Origin: Pseudomonas ovata
Lineage (GTDB): Bacteria > Pseudomonadota > Gammaproteobacteria > Pseudomonadales > Pseudomonadaceae
Reading direction: 5' to 3'
DNA: 64,000 bases
Assembly: GCF_003131185.1 (NCBI RefSeq)
Contig: NZ_QFFU01000001.1
Coordinates: 434,001-498,000 of the forward strand
Made by a program: the position numbers and the translations under genes. The number at the start of each line of letters is the position of its first letter. Within the stretch, counting starts at the first letter, position 1. Below are positions 19,716 through 35,177 of this stretch, piece by piece. The notes under the pieces were generated by a model. That model searched no databases. It saw only the letters and a list, made by a program, of their open reading frames with translations, and was not told where the DNA came from.

Positions 19716-19770
19716 TTTGCAGGTTCGCGGCTGAAGCCGCTCCTGCAAAAGATCAGGAGCGGCTGTGCGG
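19716..19770. repeat. REP element between argJ and the Nudix-ThiE gene
   Basis: On the minus strand the core reads GCAGGAGCGGCTTCAGCCGC, enclosed by a perfect outer 9-bp inverted repeat (TTTTGCAGG/CCTGCAAAA). A second, degenerate half-element (GGAGCGGCTGTGCGGC on the plus strand) follows. This matches the Pseudomonas REP type (GGAGCGGCTT.AGCCG). The element may also act as a transcript-stabilising hairpin after argJ. Confidence 0.75.
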
Positions 19771-19774
19771 CGGG

Positions 19775-20992
19775 TCAGGTACGGTATTCGGCGTTGATTT
19801 TCACGTATTCGTGCGACAGGTCGGTGGTCCAGATGGTTTCGCTGCAATCACCCCGGCCCAGCTCGATACGGATGGTGATTTCTTCGCGGGCCATGACCTC
19901 GGCGCCCTGGGCCTCGGTGTAGCTGGCCGAACGGCAGCCCTGGCTGGCAATACACACTTCGCCCAGAAATACGTCGATCAGGCTGACGTCCAGTTCCGGT
20001 ACGCCAGCGCGACCGACAGCGGCCAGGATACGGCCCCAGTTAGGGTCCGAGGCAAACAGTGCGGTCTTGATCAGCGGCGAATGCGCCACGGCATAGCCGA
20101 CGTCCAGGCACTCCTGGTGGTTGCCGCCGCCGTTGACCTGGACGGTGACGAACTTGGTCGCGCCCTCGCCGTCGCGCACGATGGCCTGGGCCACCTCCAT
20201 GCACACTTCAAAAACGGCCTTTTTCAAGGCCTCGAACAGCGGACCGCTGGCTTCGGTCACTTCCGGCAGGTCGGCCTGGCCTGTAGCGATCAGCATGCAG
20301 CAGTCGTTGGTCGAGGTGTCGCCATCGATGGTGATGCGGTTGAACGACTTGTTGGCGCCGTCGAGCATCAGGTCCTTGAGGACGTTCTGCGCCACCTTGG
20401 CGTCGGTGGCGATGTAACCGAGCATGGTCGCCATGTTCGGCCGGATCATGCCGGCGCCCTTGCTGATACCGGTCACGGTCACGGTCACGCCGTCGTGCTG
20501 GAACTGGCGGCTGGCGCCTTTTGGCAGGGTGTCAGTGGTCATGATGCCGGTGGCGGCAGCCGCCCAGTTGTTCACCGACAGATCATCCAGCGCCGCTTGC
20601 AGGGCGCCTTCGATCTTTTCCACCGGCAGCGGTTCACCGATCACACCGGTGGAAAATGGCAGCACGGCCTCGGCCGGCACGCCGGTCAGCCCGGCCAGCT
20701 TTTCGCAGGTACGACGGGCCGCGGCCAGGCCTGGCTCGCCGGTGCCGGCGTTGGCATTGCCGGTGTTGGTCAGCAGGTAGCGAACGGTGCCCTGCACGCG
20801 CTGCCTGGCCAGGATCACCGGCGCGGCGCAGAAGGCATTAAGGGTGAATACACCGGCCACGCTGGAGCCTTCGGCACAGCGCATCACGACCACGTCCTTG
20901 CGCCCGGGTCGCTTGATACCGGCCGAGGCGATACCCAGTTCAAAACCGGCAACCGGGTGCAATGTAGGCAAAGGACCAAGACCAACAGCCAT
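19775..20992 (-). CDS. argJ: Glutamate N-acetyltransferase / amino-acid N-acetyltransferase ArgJ
   Basis: This 405-residue protein is a standard ArgJ. The precursor contains the self-cleavage motif NMATML, with nucleophile Thr189, and the alpha-chain motifs [13 protein letters not shown] and GIMTTDT. It splits into two chains and transfers acetyl from N-acetylornithine to glutamate, recycling acetyl in arginine synthesis. It may also use acetyl-CoA if bifunctional, which cannot be decided from sequence. It lies 105 nt downstream of secA, after secA's terminator, so it has its own promoter there. The C-terminus is the expected [18 protein letters not shown] end (here [14 protein letters not shown]). 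Confidence 0.97.
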   Translation of the reverse strand: MAVGLGPLPTLHPVAGFELGIASAGIKRPGRKDVVVMRCAEGSSVAGVFTLNAFCAAPVILARQRVQGTVRYLLTNTGNANAGTGEPGLAAARRTCEKLAGLTGVPAEAVLPFSTGVIGEPLPVEKIEGALQAALDDLSVNNWAAAATGIMTTDTLPKGASRQFQHDGVTVTVTGISKGAGMIRPNMATMLGYIATDAKVAQNVLKDLMLDGANKSFNRITIDGDTSTNDCCMLIATGQADLPEVTEASGPLFEALKKAVFEVCMEVAQAIVRDGEGATKFVTVQVNGGGNHQECLDVGYAVAHSPLIKTALFASDPNWGRILAAVGRAGVPELDVSLIDVFLGEVCIASQGCRSASYTEAQGAEVMAREEITIRIELGRGDCSETIWTTDLSHEYVKINAEYRT

Positions 20993-21043
20993 GCGTGCGC
21001 TCCTTGAGCTTTATCTGCGCCGTATCGGTACGGCGATCAATGG

Positions 21044-21078
21044 AAAAACGCCGCGACGGCAAGAGCCGGTCGCGGCGT
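21044..21078 (-). terminator. secA rho-independent terminator
   Basis: On the minus strand ACGCCGCGACCGGC and GCCGTCGCGGCGT pair (13 bp with one bulged C) around TCTT, followed by five Ts. It begins 19 nt after the secA stop. Confidence 0.9.
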
Positions 21079-21097
21079 GGTGTCAACGGGCAGCGGC

Positions 21098-23833
<2,736 letters not shown>

Positions 23834-24141
23834 ATCGACAGGATCTTCCACACATAGGAATGGAGGGCGGCCCCGTGAGTCGCCCGTGCGACCCTCATGG
23901 TCGCATGCGAACGAGCATTCTACCCGGAAACGGTGGTGAGGAAAGTGGCGTTATTCCACGATGCTGGCAACAGCGCTGTAACGGGGCACAGGTTCAATGG
24001 GGGCTTTCTGGCCCACTTCAACCCTGCCAAAAGGTGAAACTTGCCTGGACCGGGCAACCCACTGAAGCGATCCCCGGCCATGCGGGAACCATGACACTTT
24101 CTGTTAAGATTGCCGCCTTGTAACCCTTGGTCCTGCAGACA
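23834..24141. promoter_or_regulatory. secA-dciA divergent intergenic region (308 nt)
   Basis: No gene is seen here. On the minus strand TAGAAT, 17 nt after a poor -35 (CTTTCC), could serve secA. A 7-bp hairpin (TGCGACC/GGTCGCA, 23887-23905) would lie in its leader. On the plus strand TTAAGAT near 24106-24112 may be the -10 of dciA. All are tentative. Confidence 0.4.
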
Positions 24142-24597
24142 ATGGCTTTTCGCCCTATCAATGCCCGACAACCCGCCGTATTGCTGCGCGATGCCAAGCC
24201 ACTGCGGGCATTGATCCGCCAGGCCGAGCGCCTGAGCCATTTGCAGCGCCTGATCGAGAGCCAGCTGCAACCGGCCGCACGGGCGCATTGCCATGTGGCC
24301 TCCTGGCGCGAAGGCTGTCTGTTGCTGGTGGTCACCGACGGCCACTGGGCCACACGCCTGCGTTATCAACAACGGCGCCTGCAGCGCCAACTGGTGCTGC
24401 TCGACGAGTTCGCCAACCTGACGCGCATTCTGTTCAAGGTGCAGCCACCGCATGTGCAACAAGGGGCTGCGACCCATACCATCGACCTTTCGATGAACGC
24501 GGCGCAGAACATCCAGGCCACCGCCGAAGGCATCAGCGACCCCAAGCTGCGGGCCGCCCTGGAACGCCTGGCCAGCCACGGCAAGGCCAGCCACTGA
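24142..24597 (+). CDS. dciA: DciA replicative helicase loader (DUF721)
   Basis: This 151-residue protein has the N-terminal DUF721/DciA domain (about 1-110; LRALIRQAERLSHLQRLIESQL, VASWREGCLLLVVTDGHWATRLRYQQRRL) and a flexible polar C-terminal tail. DciA is the ancestral loader of the DnaB helicase at oriC in bacteria without phage-derived DnaC/DnaI, and P. aeruginosa DciA was one of the founding examples. The protein binds DnaB and single-stranded DNA; its domain has a KH-like fold. The ATG at 24142 is preferred to an in-frame TTG five codons earlier. It is transcribed opposite to secA and converges on lpxC. Confidence 0.9.
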   Translation: MAFRPINARQPAVLLRDAKPLRALIRQAERLSHLQRLIESQLQPAARAHCHVASWREGCLLLVVTDGHWATRLRYQQRRLQRQLVLLDEFANLTRILFKVQPPHVQQGAATHTIDLSMNAAQNIQATAEGISDPKLRAALERLASHGKASH

Positions 24598-24662
24598 CCG
24601 ACGGCGTTAGGCATCAATAACGATTGCCCCGAGGCCGTTTCAGCTTCGCGACCAGAAAAAAG

Positions 24663-24692
24663 CAACAAAAAAAGACCGCCCGAAGGCGGCCT
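24663..24692 (-). terminator. lpxC rho-independent terminator (end of dcw region)
   Basis: On the minus strand an 8-bp stem AGGCCGCC/GGCGGTCT (one G-U pair) with UUCG loop is followed by seven Ts and then another T-rich run. It begins 35 nt after the lpxC stop. Confidence 0.9.
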
Positions 24693-24726
24693 CAAAAGAA
24701 AGGAAAGAGAGTAAAGCTTTTTACCT

Positions 24727-25674
<948 letters not shown>

Positions 25675-25678
25675 TCAA

Positions 25679-25712
25679 CAAAGGCTGGGGATAATAGCAG
25701 ACCCAGCCTTTG
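25679..25712 (-). promoter_or_regulatory. Inverted repeat enclosing the likely lpxC -10 box
   Basis: Perfect 11-bp arms (CAAAGGCTGGG and CCCAGCCTTTG) flank a 12-nt loop that contains TATTAT on the minus strand (25691-25696). The element lies 41 nt upstream of the lpxC start and 39 nt after the ftsZ stop. It could be an operator, an ftsZ terminator (the arm ends TTTG), or both. Confidence 0.55.
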
Positions 25713-25750
25713 CTGAACACCAATTACCCGAATCCCCCTGATAGACATAA

Positions 25751-26941
25751 TCAATCGGCCTGACGACGCAGGAAGGCCGGGATATCGAGATAGTCCAGAT
25801 CATCGTTAGGGTTCAGCTTAGTCGCTGCTGTCGCACCGGCATGCGCCTGATTGCGCATTACGGTCGGACGGTCCAGATCACGGTAGTTGACGGCAGCCGG
25901 CTCGCGGACGGCCTGCTGGTGCACGGGCGCTTGCGGCGCTGCACTTTGCAGGGTGTTGTCGATGATCTTGACCGGCTTCTCGATGCGCGCGCCCAGGCCT
26001 GTGGCCACGACGGTAACGTGCAGTTCGTCGCGCATGTCCGGATCGATGACGGTACCGACCTTGACCATGGCGCTGTCGGAGGCGAAAGCCTCGATGATGC
26101 TGCCCACGTCCGAGTACTCACCCAGCGACAGGTCAGGACCTGCTGTGATGTTGACCAGGATGCCGCGCGCACCTTGCAGGTTGACGTCTTCGAGCAGCGG
26201 GTTGCGAATGGCCGCTTCGGTCGCTTCACGCGCACGGTTCGGACCGCTGGCGCAGCCGGTACCCATCATGGCCATGCCCATTTCGCTCATCACGGTACGT
26301 ACGTCGGCAAAGTCGACGTTGATCATGCCGGGACGCTTGATGATGTCGGAGATACCGCGAACGGCACCGGCCAGTACATCGTCAGCCTTGGCGAACGCTG
26401 ACAGCAGGCTGGCGTCCTTGCCCAGGATGGTCAGCAGCTTCTCGTTGGGAATGGTGATCAACGAGTCGACGCTTTCAGCCAGCATGCGAATGCCTTCGTC
26501 GGCGATCTGCATGCGCTTGCGGCCTTCGAACGGGAATGGACGCGTCACCACCGCAACGGTGAGGATGCCCATCTCCTTGGCCACTTCGGCAATGATTGGC
26601 GCCGCACCGGTACCGGTACCGCCGCCCATGCCCGTGGTGATGAAGACCATGTTGGTGCCCTGCAGGACTTCCGCGATACGCTCGCGGTCTTCCAGTGCGG
26701 CCTGACGGCCCACTTCAGGGTTGGCACCGGCACCGAGACCTTTGGTCACGCCGGCACCCAGTTGCAGAATGGTACGCGCACCGATGTTTTTCAGTGCTTG
26801 AGCATCGGTGTTGGCGCAGATGAATTCGACGCCTTCGATGCTGCTCTTGACCATGTGATTGACGGCGTTGCCACCACCACCACCTACACCGATAACCTTG
26901 ATTACCGGGCTCTGCGGGACGTTGTCTACGAGTTCGAACAT
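25751..26941 (-). CDS. ftsZ: FtsZ tubulin-like division GTPase
   Basis: This 396-residue protein has the GTP-binding tubulin signature GGGTGTG at 106-112, the N-terminal IGVGGGGGNAVNHM motif, the T7 catalytic loop region (NVDFADVRTVM), a variable linker after about residue 316, and the conserved C-terminal peptide DYLDIPAFLRRQAD that binds FtsA, ZipA and other partners. It polymerises into the Z ring at mid-cell. It is the last division gene of the cluster, 59 nt after ftsA. Confidence 0.99.
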   Translation of the reverse strand: MFELVDNVPQSPVIKVIGVGGGGGNAVNHMVKSSIEGVEFICANTDAQALKNIGARTILQLGAGVTKGLGAGANPEVGRQAALEDRERIAEVLQGTNMVFITTGMGGGTGTGAAPIIAEVAKEMGILTVAVVTRPFPFEGRKRMQIADEGIRMLAESVDSLITIPNEKLLTILGKDASLLSAFAKADDVLAGAVRGISDIIKRPGMINVDFADVRTVMSEMGMAMMGTGCASGPNRAREATEAAIRNPLLEDVNLQGARGILVNITAGPDLSLGEYSDVGSIIEAFASDSAMVKVGTVIDPDMRDELHVTVVATGLGARIEKPVKIIDNTLQSAAPQAPVHQQAVREPAAVNYRDLDRPTVMRNQAHAGATAATKLNPNDDLDYLDIPAFLRRQAD

Positions 26942-27000
26942 TTTCCCTCTCCTTCAGCTCTCTAGTTGTTGCTGCCCGCTACCACTTTGAAGCGTTGAAC

Positions 27001-28260
27001 TTAGAAATTACCCTGAACCCAACGCTTGAAGCGCTCTAGCACGGGAGCCTTTGGTTCATCGCCATAGTTGCTGCTGCTCACGCCCAGGCCGGACAGCGAA
27101 ATGCCGTCGGACTGTTTCTGCAAACCGTACTGCAACAGGCCTACGCCCGTGGAATAAATCGGATTGCGGATGACGTCACTCAATCCCTTGACACTATGCG
27201 GCACGCCCAGGCGTACCGGCATGTGGAAGATTTCCTCGGCCAGTTCGACCGCACCTTCCATTTTCGAGGTCCCGCCGGTCAGCACGATGCCCGCCGGGAT
27301 CAGATCTTCATAACCGCTGCGGCGCAGCTCGGCCTGGATCAGGGTGAACAGCTCGTCGTAACGAGGTTCGACCACTTCGGCCAGGGCCTGACGCGACAGC
27401 TCGCGAGGCGGGCGATCGCCCACGCTCGGTACCTTGATGGTTTCGCCGGCACCGGCCAGCTTGGCCAGAGCACAGGCGTAGCGAATCTTGATTTCCTCGG
27501 CATACTGGGTCGGGGTACGCAACGCCATGGCAATGTCGTTGGTGACCTGGTCGCCGGCAATCGGGATCACGGCCGTGTGGCGGATCGCGCCTTCAGTGAA
27601 GATCGCGATATCGGTGGTGCCGCCACCGATGTCCACCAGGCACACGCCCAGCTCTTTCTCGTCGTCGGTCAGCACCGCGTAGGCCGATGCCAGTTGCTCA
27701 AGAATGATGTCGTCGACTTCCAGGCCGCAGCGGCGTACGCACTTCTCGATGTTCTGCGCAGCGTTCACCGCACAGGTGACCACATGCACCTTGGCTTCCA
27801 GGCGCACACCCGACATGCCCAGTGGCTCGCGCACGCCTTCCTGGTTGTCGATCACATAATCCTGCGCCAGGGTGTGCAGGACACGCTGGTCGGCAGGAAT
27901 GGCGACGGCCTGGGCCGCATCGAGCACACGCTCAAGGTCGGCCGAGCTGACTTCGCGGTCGCGGATGGCGACGATGCCATGCGAGTTGAGGCTGCGGATG
28001 TGGCTGCCTGCCACGCCGACAAAGGCCGAGTGGATACGGCAGCCCGCCATGAGTTGTGCTTCTTCGATAGCGCGCTGAATCGACTGCACAGTGGATTCGA
28101 TGTTGACCACGACGCCTTTTTTCAGGCCTCGCGAAGGGTGGCTGCCAATTCCGACGATTTCCAGCGAACCATCGGCCGCGACTTCGCCTACCAGCGCCAC
28201 CACCTTGGAGGTACCGATATCCAGCCCGACGATCATTTTGCCGCTTTGCACATTTGCCAT
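27001..28260 (-). CDS. ftsA: FtsA actin-like division protein
   Basis: This 419-residue protein is an actin-fold ATPase. The phosphate-1 loop is VGLDIGTSKV, the phosphate-2 loop is LVDIGGGTTDIAIF, the adenosine motif is IVLTGGTSKM, and the special 1C domain is inserted at about 85-165. A C-terminal amphipathic helix (LERFKRWVQGNF) tethers FtsZ filaments to the inner membrane. The ATG at 28260 (MANVQSGKMIVGLD) is the family start; a TTG six codons earlier is rejected. It follows ftsQ by 14 nt. Confidence 0.99.
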   Translation of the reverse strand: MANVQSGKMIVGLDIGTSKVVALVGEVAADGSLEIVGIGSHPSRGLKKGVVVNIESTVQSIQRAIEEAQLMAGCRIHSAFVGVAGSHIRSLNSHGIVAIRDREVSSADLERVLDAAQAVAIPADQRVLHTLAQDYVIDNQEGVREPLGMSGVRLEAKVHVVTCAVNAAQNIEKCVRRCGLEVDDIILEQLASAYAVLTDDEKELGVCLVDIGGGTTDIAIFTEGAIRHTAVIPIAGDQVTNDIAMALRTPTQYAEEIKIRYACALAKLAGAGETIKVPSVGDRPPRELSRQALAEVVEPRYDELFTLIQAELRRSGYEDLIPAGIVLTGGTSKMEGAVELAEEIFHMPVRLGVPHSVKGLSDVIRNPIYSTGVGLLQYGLQKQSDGISLSGLGVSSSNYGDEPKAPVLERFKRWVQGNF

Positions 28261-28274
28261 GGTTCTGCCTCTAG

Positions 28275-29141
28275 TCAATTCTTCGCGACAGCGGGCTTCA
28301 CCGCCGTCGGCGCTGCCTGCTCACGCCATCCGACCGCAAGGCCGTTGGAATAACGCAGATCAACGCGTGCAATATTCGTTATTTGTTCTTTGAGTGTCTT
28401 GTCGTAGATCGAAATGAAGCGGCGCATCTTCTCGACCAGATGATCGCGACCCAGCAACAACTCGATGCCAGGGCCTGCGGCGCCTGCGCCCGTGGTCAAA
28501 AACCAGCTGCCCCGCTCACGCAACTCAAGGCGTACGATGGAAAACCCCATCGGACGCAACATCTGACTCAACACCTGGTACTGCTGCATCACCTGCTGCT
28601 GGGCCCGCTGCGGGCCGAACAACTGGGGAAGGTGTTCGTAATTGGACAGTTCGCGTGGCGTAAAGGCCTGGCCCAGGTTATTGAGCAGTGCTTCATCGCC
28701 CCAGCGTGCCACCGGCAATTGCTCCTCGAGGCGGATCACCACCTGATCCGGCCAGACCCTGCGCACTTCGGCATGGGCAATCCATGGCATCTGTTCAAGC
28801 TCGGTGCGCATGCCGGCCAGGTCGATGGTGAAGAAGCGCGCAGCCGCATAAGGCGCGATACGCTGCTGCACCGCCTGCTGGCTGATGTAGCTCAGGTCGC
28901 CCTGCACGTTGATGCGGCTGATGGGGCGGTCCACGTAAGGCAGCAGGCGTTGCGCGCCCTCATAGGTGCCGTACCCCAACCCCACCAGCAGCACCGGCCA
29001 CAGCAGGTACTTCAGGAACCCCGTACCGGGCCTGGGCACACGTGCCGACAGCGGTTCCTTGGCCACCATCCGGCTTGCACCACGCGGTACCGGCTTGCGG
29101 CCGGGAACCGGTGGTTGCTGACGTGCCGAAGCGCCGTTCAT
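28275..29141 (-). CDS. ftsQ: FtsQ division protein
   Basis: This 288-residue bitopic inner-membrane protein has a basic, proline-rich cytoplasmic tail (1-42), one transmembrane helix (about 43-64), a POTRA domain (about 72-143; [14 protein letters not shown]), and the periplasmic beta domain that binds FtsB/FtsL. It acts as a scaffold linking early and late divisome proteins. The start at 29141 is 3 nt from the ddlB stop, in keeping with a tightly packed operon. The C-terminal tail ends with an extra lysine/proline-rich stretch. Confidence 0.97.
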   Translation of the reverse strand: MNGASARQQPPVPGRKPVPRGASRMVAKEPLSARVPRPGTGFLKYLLWPVLLVGLGYGTYEGAQRLLPYVDRPISRINVQGDLSYISQQAVQQRIAPYAAARFFTIDLAGMRTELEQMPWIAHAEVRRVWPDQVVIRLEEQLPVARWGDEALLNNLGQAFTPRELSNYEHLPQLFGPQRAQQQVMQQYQVLSQMLRPMGFSIVRLELRERGSWFLTTGAGAAGPGIELLLGRDHLVEKMRRFISIYDKTLKEQITNIARVDLRYSNGLAVGWREQAAPTAVKPAVAKN

Positions 29142-29144
29142 GCC

Positions 29145-31553
<2,409 letters not shown>

Positions 31554-31561
<8 letters not shown>

Positions 31562-32624
31562 GGGCCACCTCCACACAGACATCGACAACGGTGCGGGTGG
31601 CATCAGGCCTGGCCAGGCGGCGAGCGGTGCGGGCCATGGTGTTCAATTGTTCGGGTTGCATCAAAACCTCTTTCAGGCGGCTGGCCATGTCGGTGGCGCC
31701 AGTGGTCGCTTGCGGCATCACGAAGGCGGCGCCTTCGCGAGCCAGATAATCGGCATTGCGCGACTGGTGATCGTCGATCGCATGCGGCAGCGGGATCAGC
31801 AGCGACGGCAGGCCGGCGGCCGCCAGTTCGCTGACCGTCAGGGCACCGGCGCGGCACACCACCAGATCGGCCCAGGCATAGGCCTGGGCCATGTCCTGGA
31901 TGAACGGCGCGACCTGTGCCTCGACGCCTGTGGCGCGGTAGCGCTCGGCGGTGACCTGGTCGTGCTGCTTGCCGGTCTGGTGAAACACCTCGGGGCGGAT
32001 GTCCTCGGCAATCAGGGCCAGGGCCTCGGGCAACAGCTTGTTCAAGGGCTCGGCGCCCAGGCTGCCGCCCAAGACCAGCAGGCGCGCCTTACGCCCGGCC
32101 AGTGGCTGGCGCGGGGTTTCGAAGAACAGCTCGGTACGCACCGGGTTGCCGGTGGTACGGCGCTTGTCAGAGGCGGCAAAGGTGTCGGGAAACGCCTCGC
32201 AGATGCGGCTGGCGAACGAGGCCAGGCTGCGGTTGGCCGTGCCGGCCACGGCGTTCTGCTCGTGGATCACCAGCGGCACGCCGGCCAGCTTCGCCGCCAG
32301 GCCGCCGGGACCTGTGACATAGCCACCGAAACCGACGACGAAGGCCGGCTTGAGCTGGCGCATCACCTTGCGTGCCTGCCACAACGCCTTGAGCAGCATC
32401 AGGGGCGCCTTGAGCAACGACAGCTTGCCCTTGCCACGCAAACCGCTGGCATCGATGCGATGCAGGGTCAGGCCGGCCTGGGGCACCAGTTCGTTCTCGA
32501 TGCCGCGGGGCGTTCCCAGCCAGTGCACCTTGTAGCCGCGCGCCTGCAACTCGCGCGCACACGCCAGCGCCGGGAACACGTGCCCGCCGGTGCCACCGGC
32601 CATGATCAGCACGTTAGCGTCCAT
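31554..32624 (-). CDS. murG: MurG UDP-GlcNAc:lipid I transferase
   Basis: This 356-residue GT-B transferase carries the N-terminal [12 protein letters not shown] loop, the [12 protein letters not shown] and GNPVRTEL motifs, and a C-terminal UDP-GlcNAc-binding domain with [14 protein letters not shown]. It adds GlcNAc to lipid I at the cytoplasmic face of the inner membrane, giving lipid II. The ATG at 32624 overlaps the ftsW end by 11 nt. An in-frame extension from 32642 is not family-like. Confidence 0.98.
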
Positions 32625-33828
32625 TGGGTGACTCCTCGGCAAAATCGCTTTCGTTGAATTCCGCCTCTTCGCTGCCCATGTTGTTGCGCGACTCCCACTC
32701 GATGCGCAGCAACAGCCCGAGGCTGGCGCAGCAGATCACCAGCGAGCTGCCGCCATAGCTGAGAAACGGCAGGGTCAGGCCCTTGGTCGGCAGCAGGCCG
32801 ACGTTCACGCCAATGTTGATCAGGAACTGGCCGATCCACAGAAACGACAGGCCATAGGCGGTGTAGGCGCCGAAGAACTGCTTGGCGCGCTCGGCCCAGT
32901 AGCCGATGTACATGCCACGGATACTGACGAACAGGAACAGGCCCACGGTGAGCAGCGAGCCCACCACGCCCAGCTCCTCGGCCAGCACCGAGAAGACAAA
33001 GTCGGTGTGCGCTTCAGGCAGGTAGAACTGCTTCTGCACGCTGTTGCCCAGGCCCACGCCCAGCCACTCGCCACGCCCGAAGGCAATCAGCGCCTGGGTC
33101 AACTGGTAGCCGGAACCGAACTGGTCGGCCCACGGGTCGGTGAAGTTGGTCAGGCGCGCCATGCGGTAGGGCTGTGCCTGCACCAGGACGAACACTGCCA
33201 GCACCGCCAGCACCACCATCAGCGAATAGCGGAACAGCCCGACCCCGCCCAGAAACAGCATTGCGGCCGCCGCGCCCATCATCACCACGGTGGCGCCGAA
33301 GTCCGGTTCCATCAGCAGCAGGCCGGCCATGGGCAGCAAGACGATGAAGGGCTTGAAAAAGCCCATCCAGCTTTCGCGCACTTCCTGCTGGCGACGCACC
33401 AGGTAACCGGCCAGGAACAGCACCACGAAGACCTTGGCGATCTCCGAAGGCTGGACGTTGAACGCACCGAAACCGATCCAGCGCATCGAGCCGTTGACCT
33501 CGCGCCCGATGCCAGGCACCAGTACCAGCAGCAGCAGGCCGAACGCGCCAGCCAGCATCAGCCAGCCCATGCGCTGCCAGGTCGCGACCGGCACCATCAT
33601 GGTGGCGCCACACGCCCCCAGGCCGATGATCAGGTAGACCAGGTGACGGGTCATCATGTACAGCGTATTGCCCGACTGGGCGGCAGCCACTTCCGAGGAG
33701 GACGAGGTGATCATCACCAGGCCCAGCCCCAGCAAGGCCAGACAGCCCGCCAGCATCGGAAAGTCGACGTCAATGCCCCGGCCGCTGATCAGCGGCGACG
33801 GATAAGGCTTGAGGATGCCGAAAATCAT
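32614..33828 (-). CDS. ftsW: FtsW lipid II polymerase (SEDS family)
   Basis: This 404-residue polytopic SEDS protein has about ten transmembrane helices. Family motifs include GFGAFNVQPSEIAKVF and the periplasmic loop 4 region with DPWADQFGSGYQLTQALIA. FtsW polymerises septal peptidoglycan with its partner FtsI, encoded in the same cluster. Its cytoplasmic C-terminus is a short acidic tail. The start at 33828 overlaps the murD stop as ATGA. Confidence 0.98.
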   Translation of the reverse strand: MIFGILKPYPSPLISGRGIDVDFPMLAGCLALLGLGLVMITSSSSEVAAAQSGNTLYMMTRHLVYLIIGLGACGATMMVPVATWQRMGWLMLAGAFGLLLLVLVPGIGREVNGSMRWIGFGAFNVQPSEIAKVFVVLFLAGYLVRRQQEVRESWMGFFKPFIVLLPMAGLLLMEPDFGATVVMMGAAAAMLFLGGVGLFRYSLMVVLAVLAVFVLVQAQPYRMARLTNFTDPWADQFGSGYQLTQALIAFGRGEWLGVGLGNSVQKQFYLPEAHTDFVFSVLAEELGVVGSLLTVGLFLFVSIRGMYIGYWAERAKQFFGAYTAYGLSFLWIGQFLINIGVNVGLLPTKGLTLPFLSYGGSSLVICCASLGLLLRIEWESRNNMGSEEAEFNESDFAEESPNGR

Positions 33829-35171
33829 GTCAGCTCCTCCACGGCCCGGGCGAACAGGCGCCCGCGCTCTTCATAGTTCTTGAACATGTCCAGGCTGGCG
33901 CAGGCCGGCGACAGCAGTACGGCATCGCCCGCTTGCGCCAGCGCCGCACTGCGCAACACCGCTTCTTCAAGGGTGGCGACGTGCACCAGCGGTACGGCAT
34001 CCCCCAGTGCCTGGGCAATCAGCCCGGCATCGCGGCCCAGCAGGACCACGGCCCGGCAATGCGCCGCCACAGCGGCACGCAGGCCGCTGAAATCGGCGCC
34101 CTTGCCATCGCCGCCGGCGACCAGCACCAGCTTGCCGTGCATGTCAGTTCCCAGGCCTTCGATGGCCGCCAGGGCGGCACCGACATTGGTGGCCTTGGAG
34201 TCGTTGTAGTACTGCACCCCGGCGCGTTCGCGCAGCCACTGGCAACGGTGTTCAAGGCCGCTGAAGGTGCGCAGGCTGGCCAGCATGGCATCCATGGGCA
34301 GGCCGGCCGCATGCCCCAGCGCCAGCGCCGCCAAGGCATTGGCCTGATTGTGTGCGCCACGGACCTTGAGTTCACTGACCGGCAGCAACAGATCGAACTG
34401 GAACGCGAGGTGTTTTTCGCCGTGCTCTTCACGCAGACCGAAACCGCGCAGATCCGGCGTGTTCAGGCCAAAGGTCCAGTACGGTACATCTTCGCGAACC
34501 AGCGGCCGCGACAGGGCATCCTGGCGATTGACCACCACCTGGCGGGCGCCACGGAAGATCCGGTGCTTGGCCAGGTGATAGGCCGGCAGACCGCTGTAGC
34601 GGTCCATGTGGTCTTCGCTGATGTTCAGCACGGTGGCCACTTCGGCATTCAGTTGATCGGTGCTTTCCAGCTGGAAGCTGGACAGTTCGAGCACGTACAG
34701 CTCGACCGTGTCGTCAAGCAGGTCCAGTGCCGGTGTGCCCAGGTTGCCACCCACGGCCACGCGCTTGCCGGCCGCGACCGCCATTTCACCGACCAGTGTG
34801 GTCACGGTGCTCTTGGCGTTGGAACCGGTAATGGCCACGATCGGCGCCCGGGCATGACGCGCGAACAGCTCGATGTCGCCGGACAGCTTCACGCCACGGG
34901 CCTGGGCCTGTTGCAAGGCTTCGGTGGCCAGGGCCAGGCCGGGGCTGACATACAGCTCGCTGGCACGGCACAGGAACTCGACGTCCAGCTCGCCACAACG
35001 CACGTCCACCTGCGGATAATCGCGGCGCAAGGTCGCCAGCTCCGGTGGATTGTCCCGGGTATCGGCCACGGCAAAGGCCACGCCCTGCTTCGCCAGAAAG
35101 CGAACCAGGGACATGCCGCTCTTGCCGAGGCCGACAACGATGCGGAACTGGTCGGTAACGATCAAAGACAC
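33825..35171 (-). CDS. murD: UDP-N-acetylmuramoylalanine-D-glutamate ligase MurD
   Basis: This 448-residue Mur ligase has an N-terminal Rossmann domain (IVVGLGKSGMSLVRFL), the ATP loop ITGSNAKSTVTTL (Ala in place of the usual Gly before Lys, a Pseudomonas-type variant), the NISEDHMDRY segment and a C-terminal domain ending with SPACASLDMFKNYEERG, a well-conserved MurD motif. It adds D-Glu to UDP-MurNAc-L-Ala. It begins 6 nt after the mraY stop. Confidence 0.98.
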   Translation of the reverse strand: MSLIVTDQFRIVVGLGKSGMSLVRFLAKQGVAFAVADTRDNPPELATLRRDYPQVDVRCGELDVEFLCRASELYVSPGLALATEALQQAQARGVKLSGDIELFARHARAPIVAITGSNAKSTVTTLVGEMAVAAGKRVAVGGNLGTPALDLLDDTVELYVLELSSFQLESTDQLNAEVATVLNISEDHMDRYSGLPAYHLAKHRIFRGARQVVVNRQDALSRPLVREDVPYWTFGLNTPDLRGFGLREEHGEKHLAFQFDLLLPVSELKVRGAHNQANALAALALGHAAGLPMDAMLASLRTFSGLEHRCQWLRERAGVQYYNDSKATNVGAALAAIEGLGTDMHGKLVLVAGGDGKGADFSGLRAAVAAHCRAVVLLGRDAGLIAQALGDAVPLVHVATLEEAVLRSAALAQAGDAVLLSPACASLDMFKNYEERGRLFARAVEELT

Positions 35172-35177
35172 TCGTGT

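Noticed and set aside
23834..24141. A secM-like translation-arrest leader before secA
   Set aside because: No signal-peptide ORF with a stall-like sequence precedes secA; only a short hairpin is seen.
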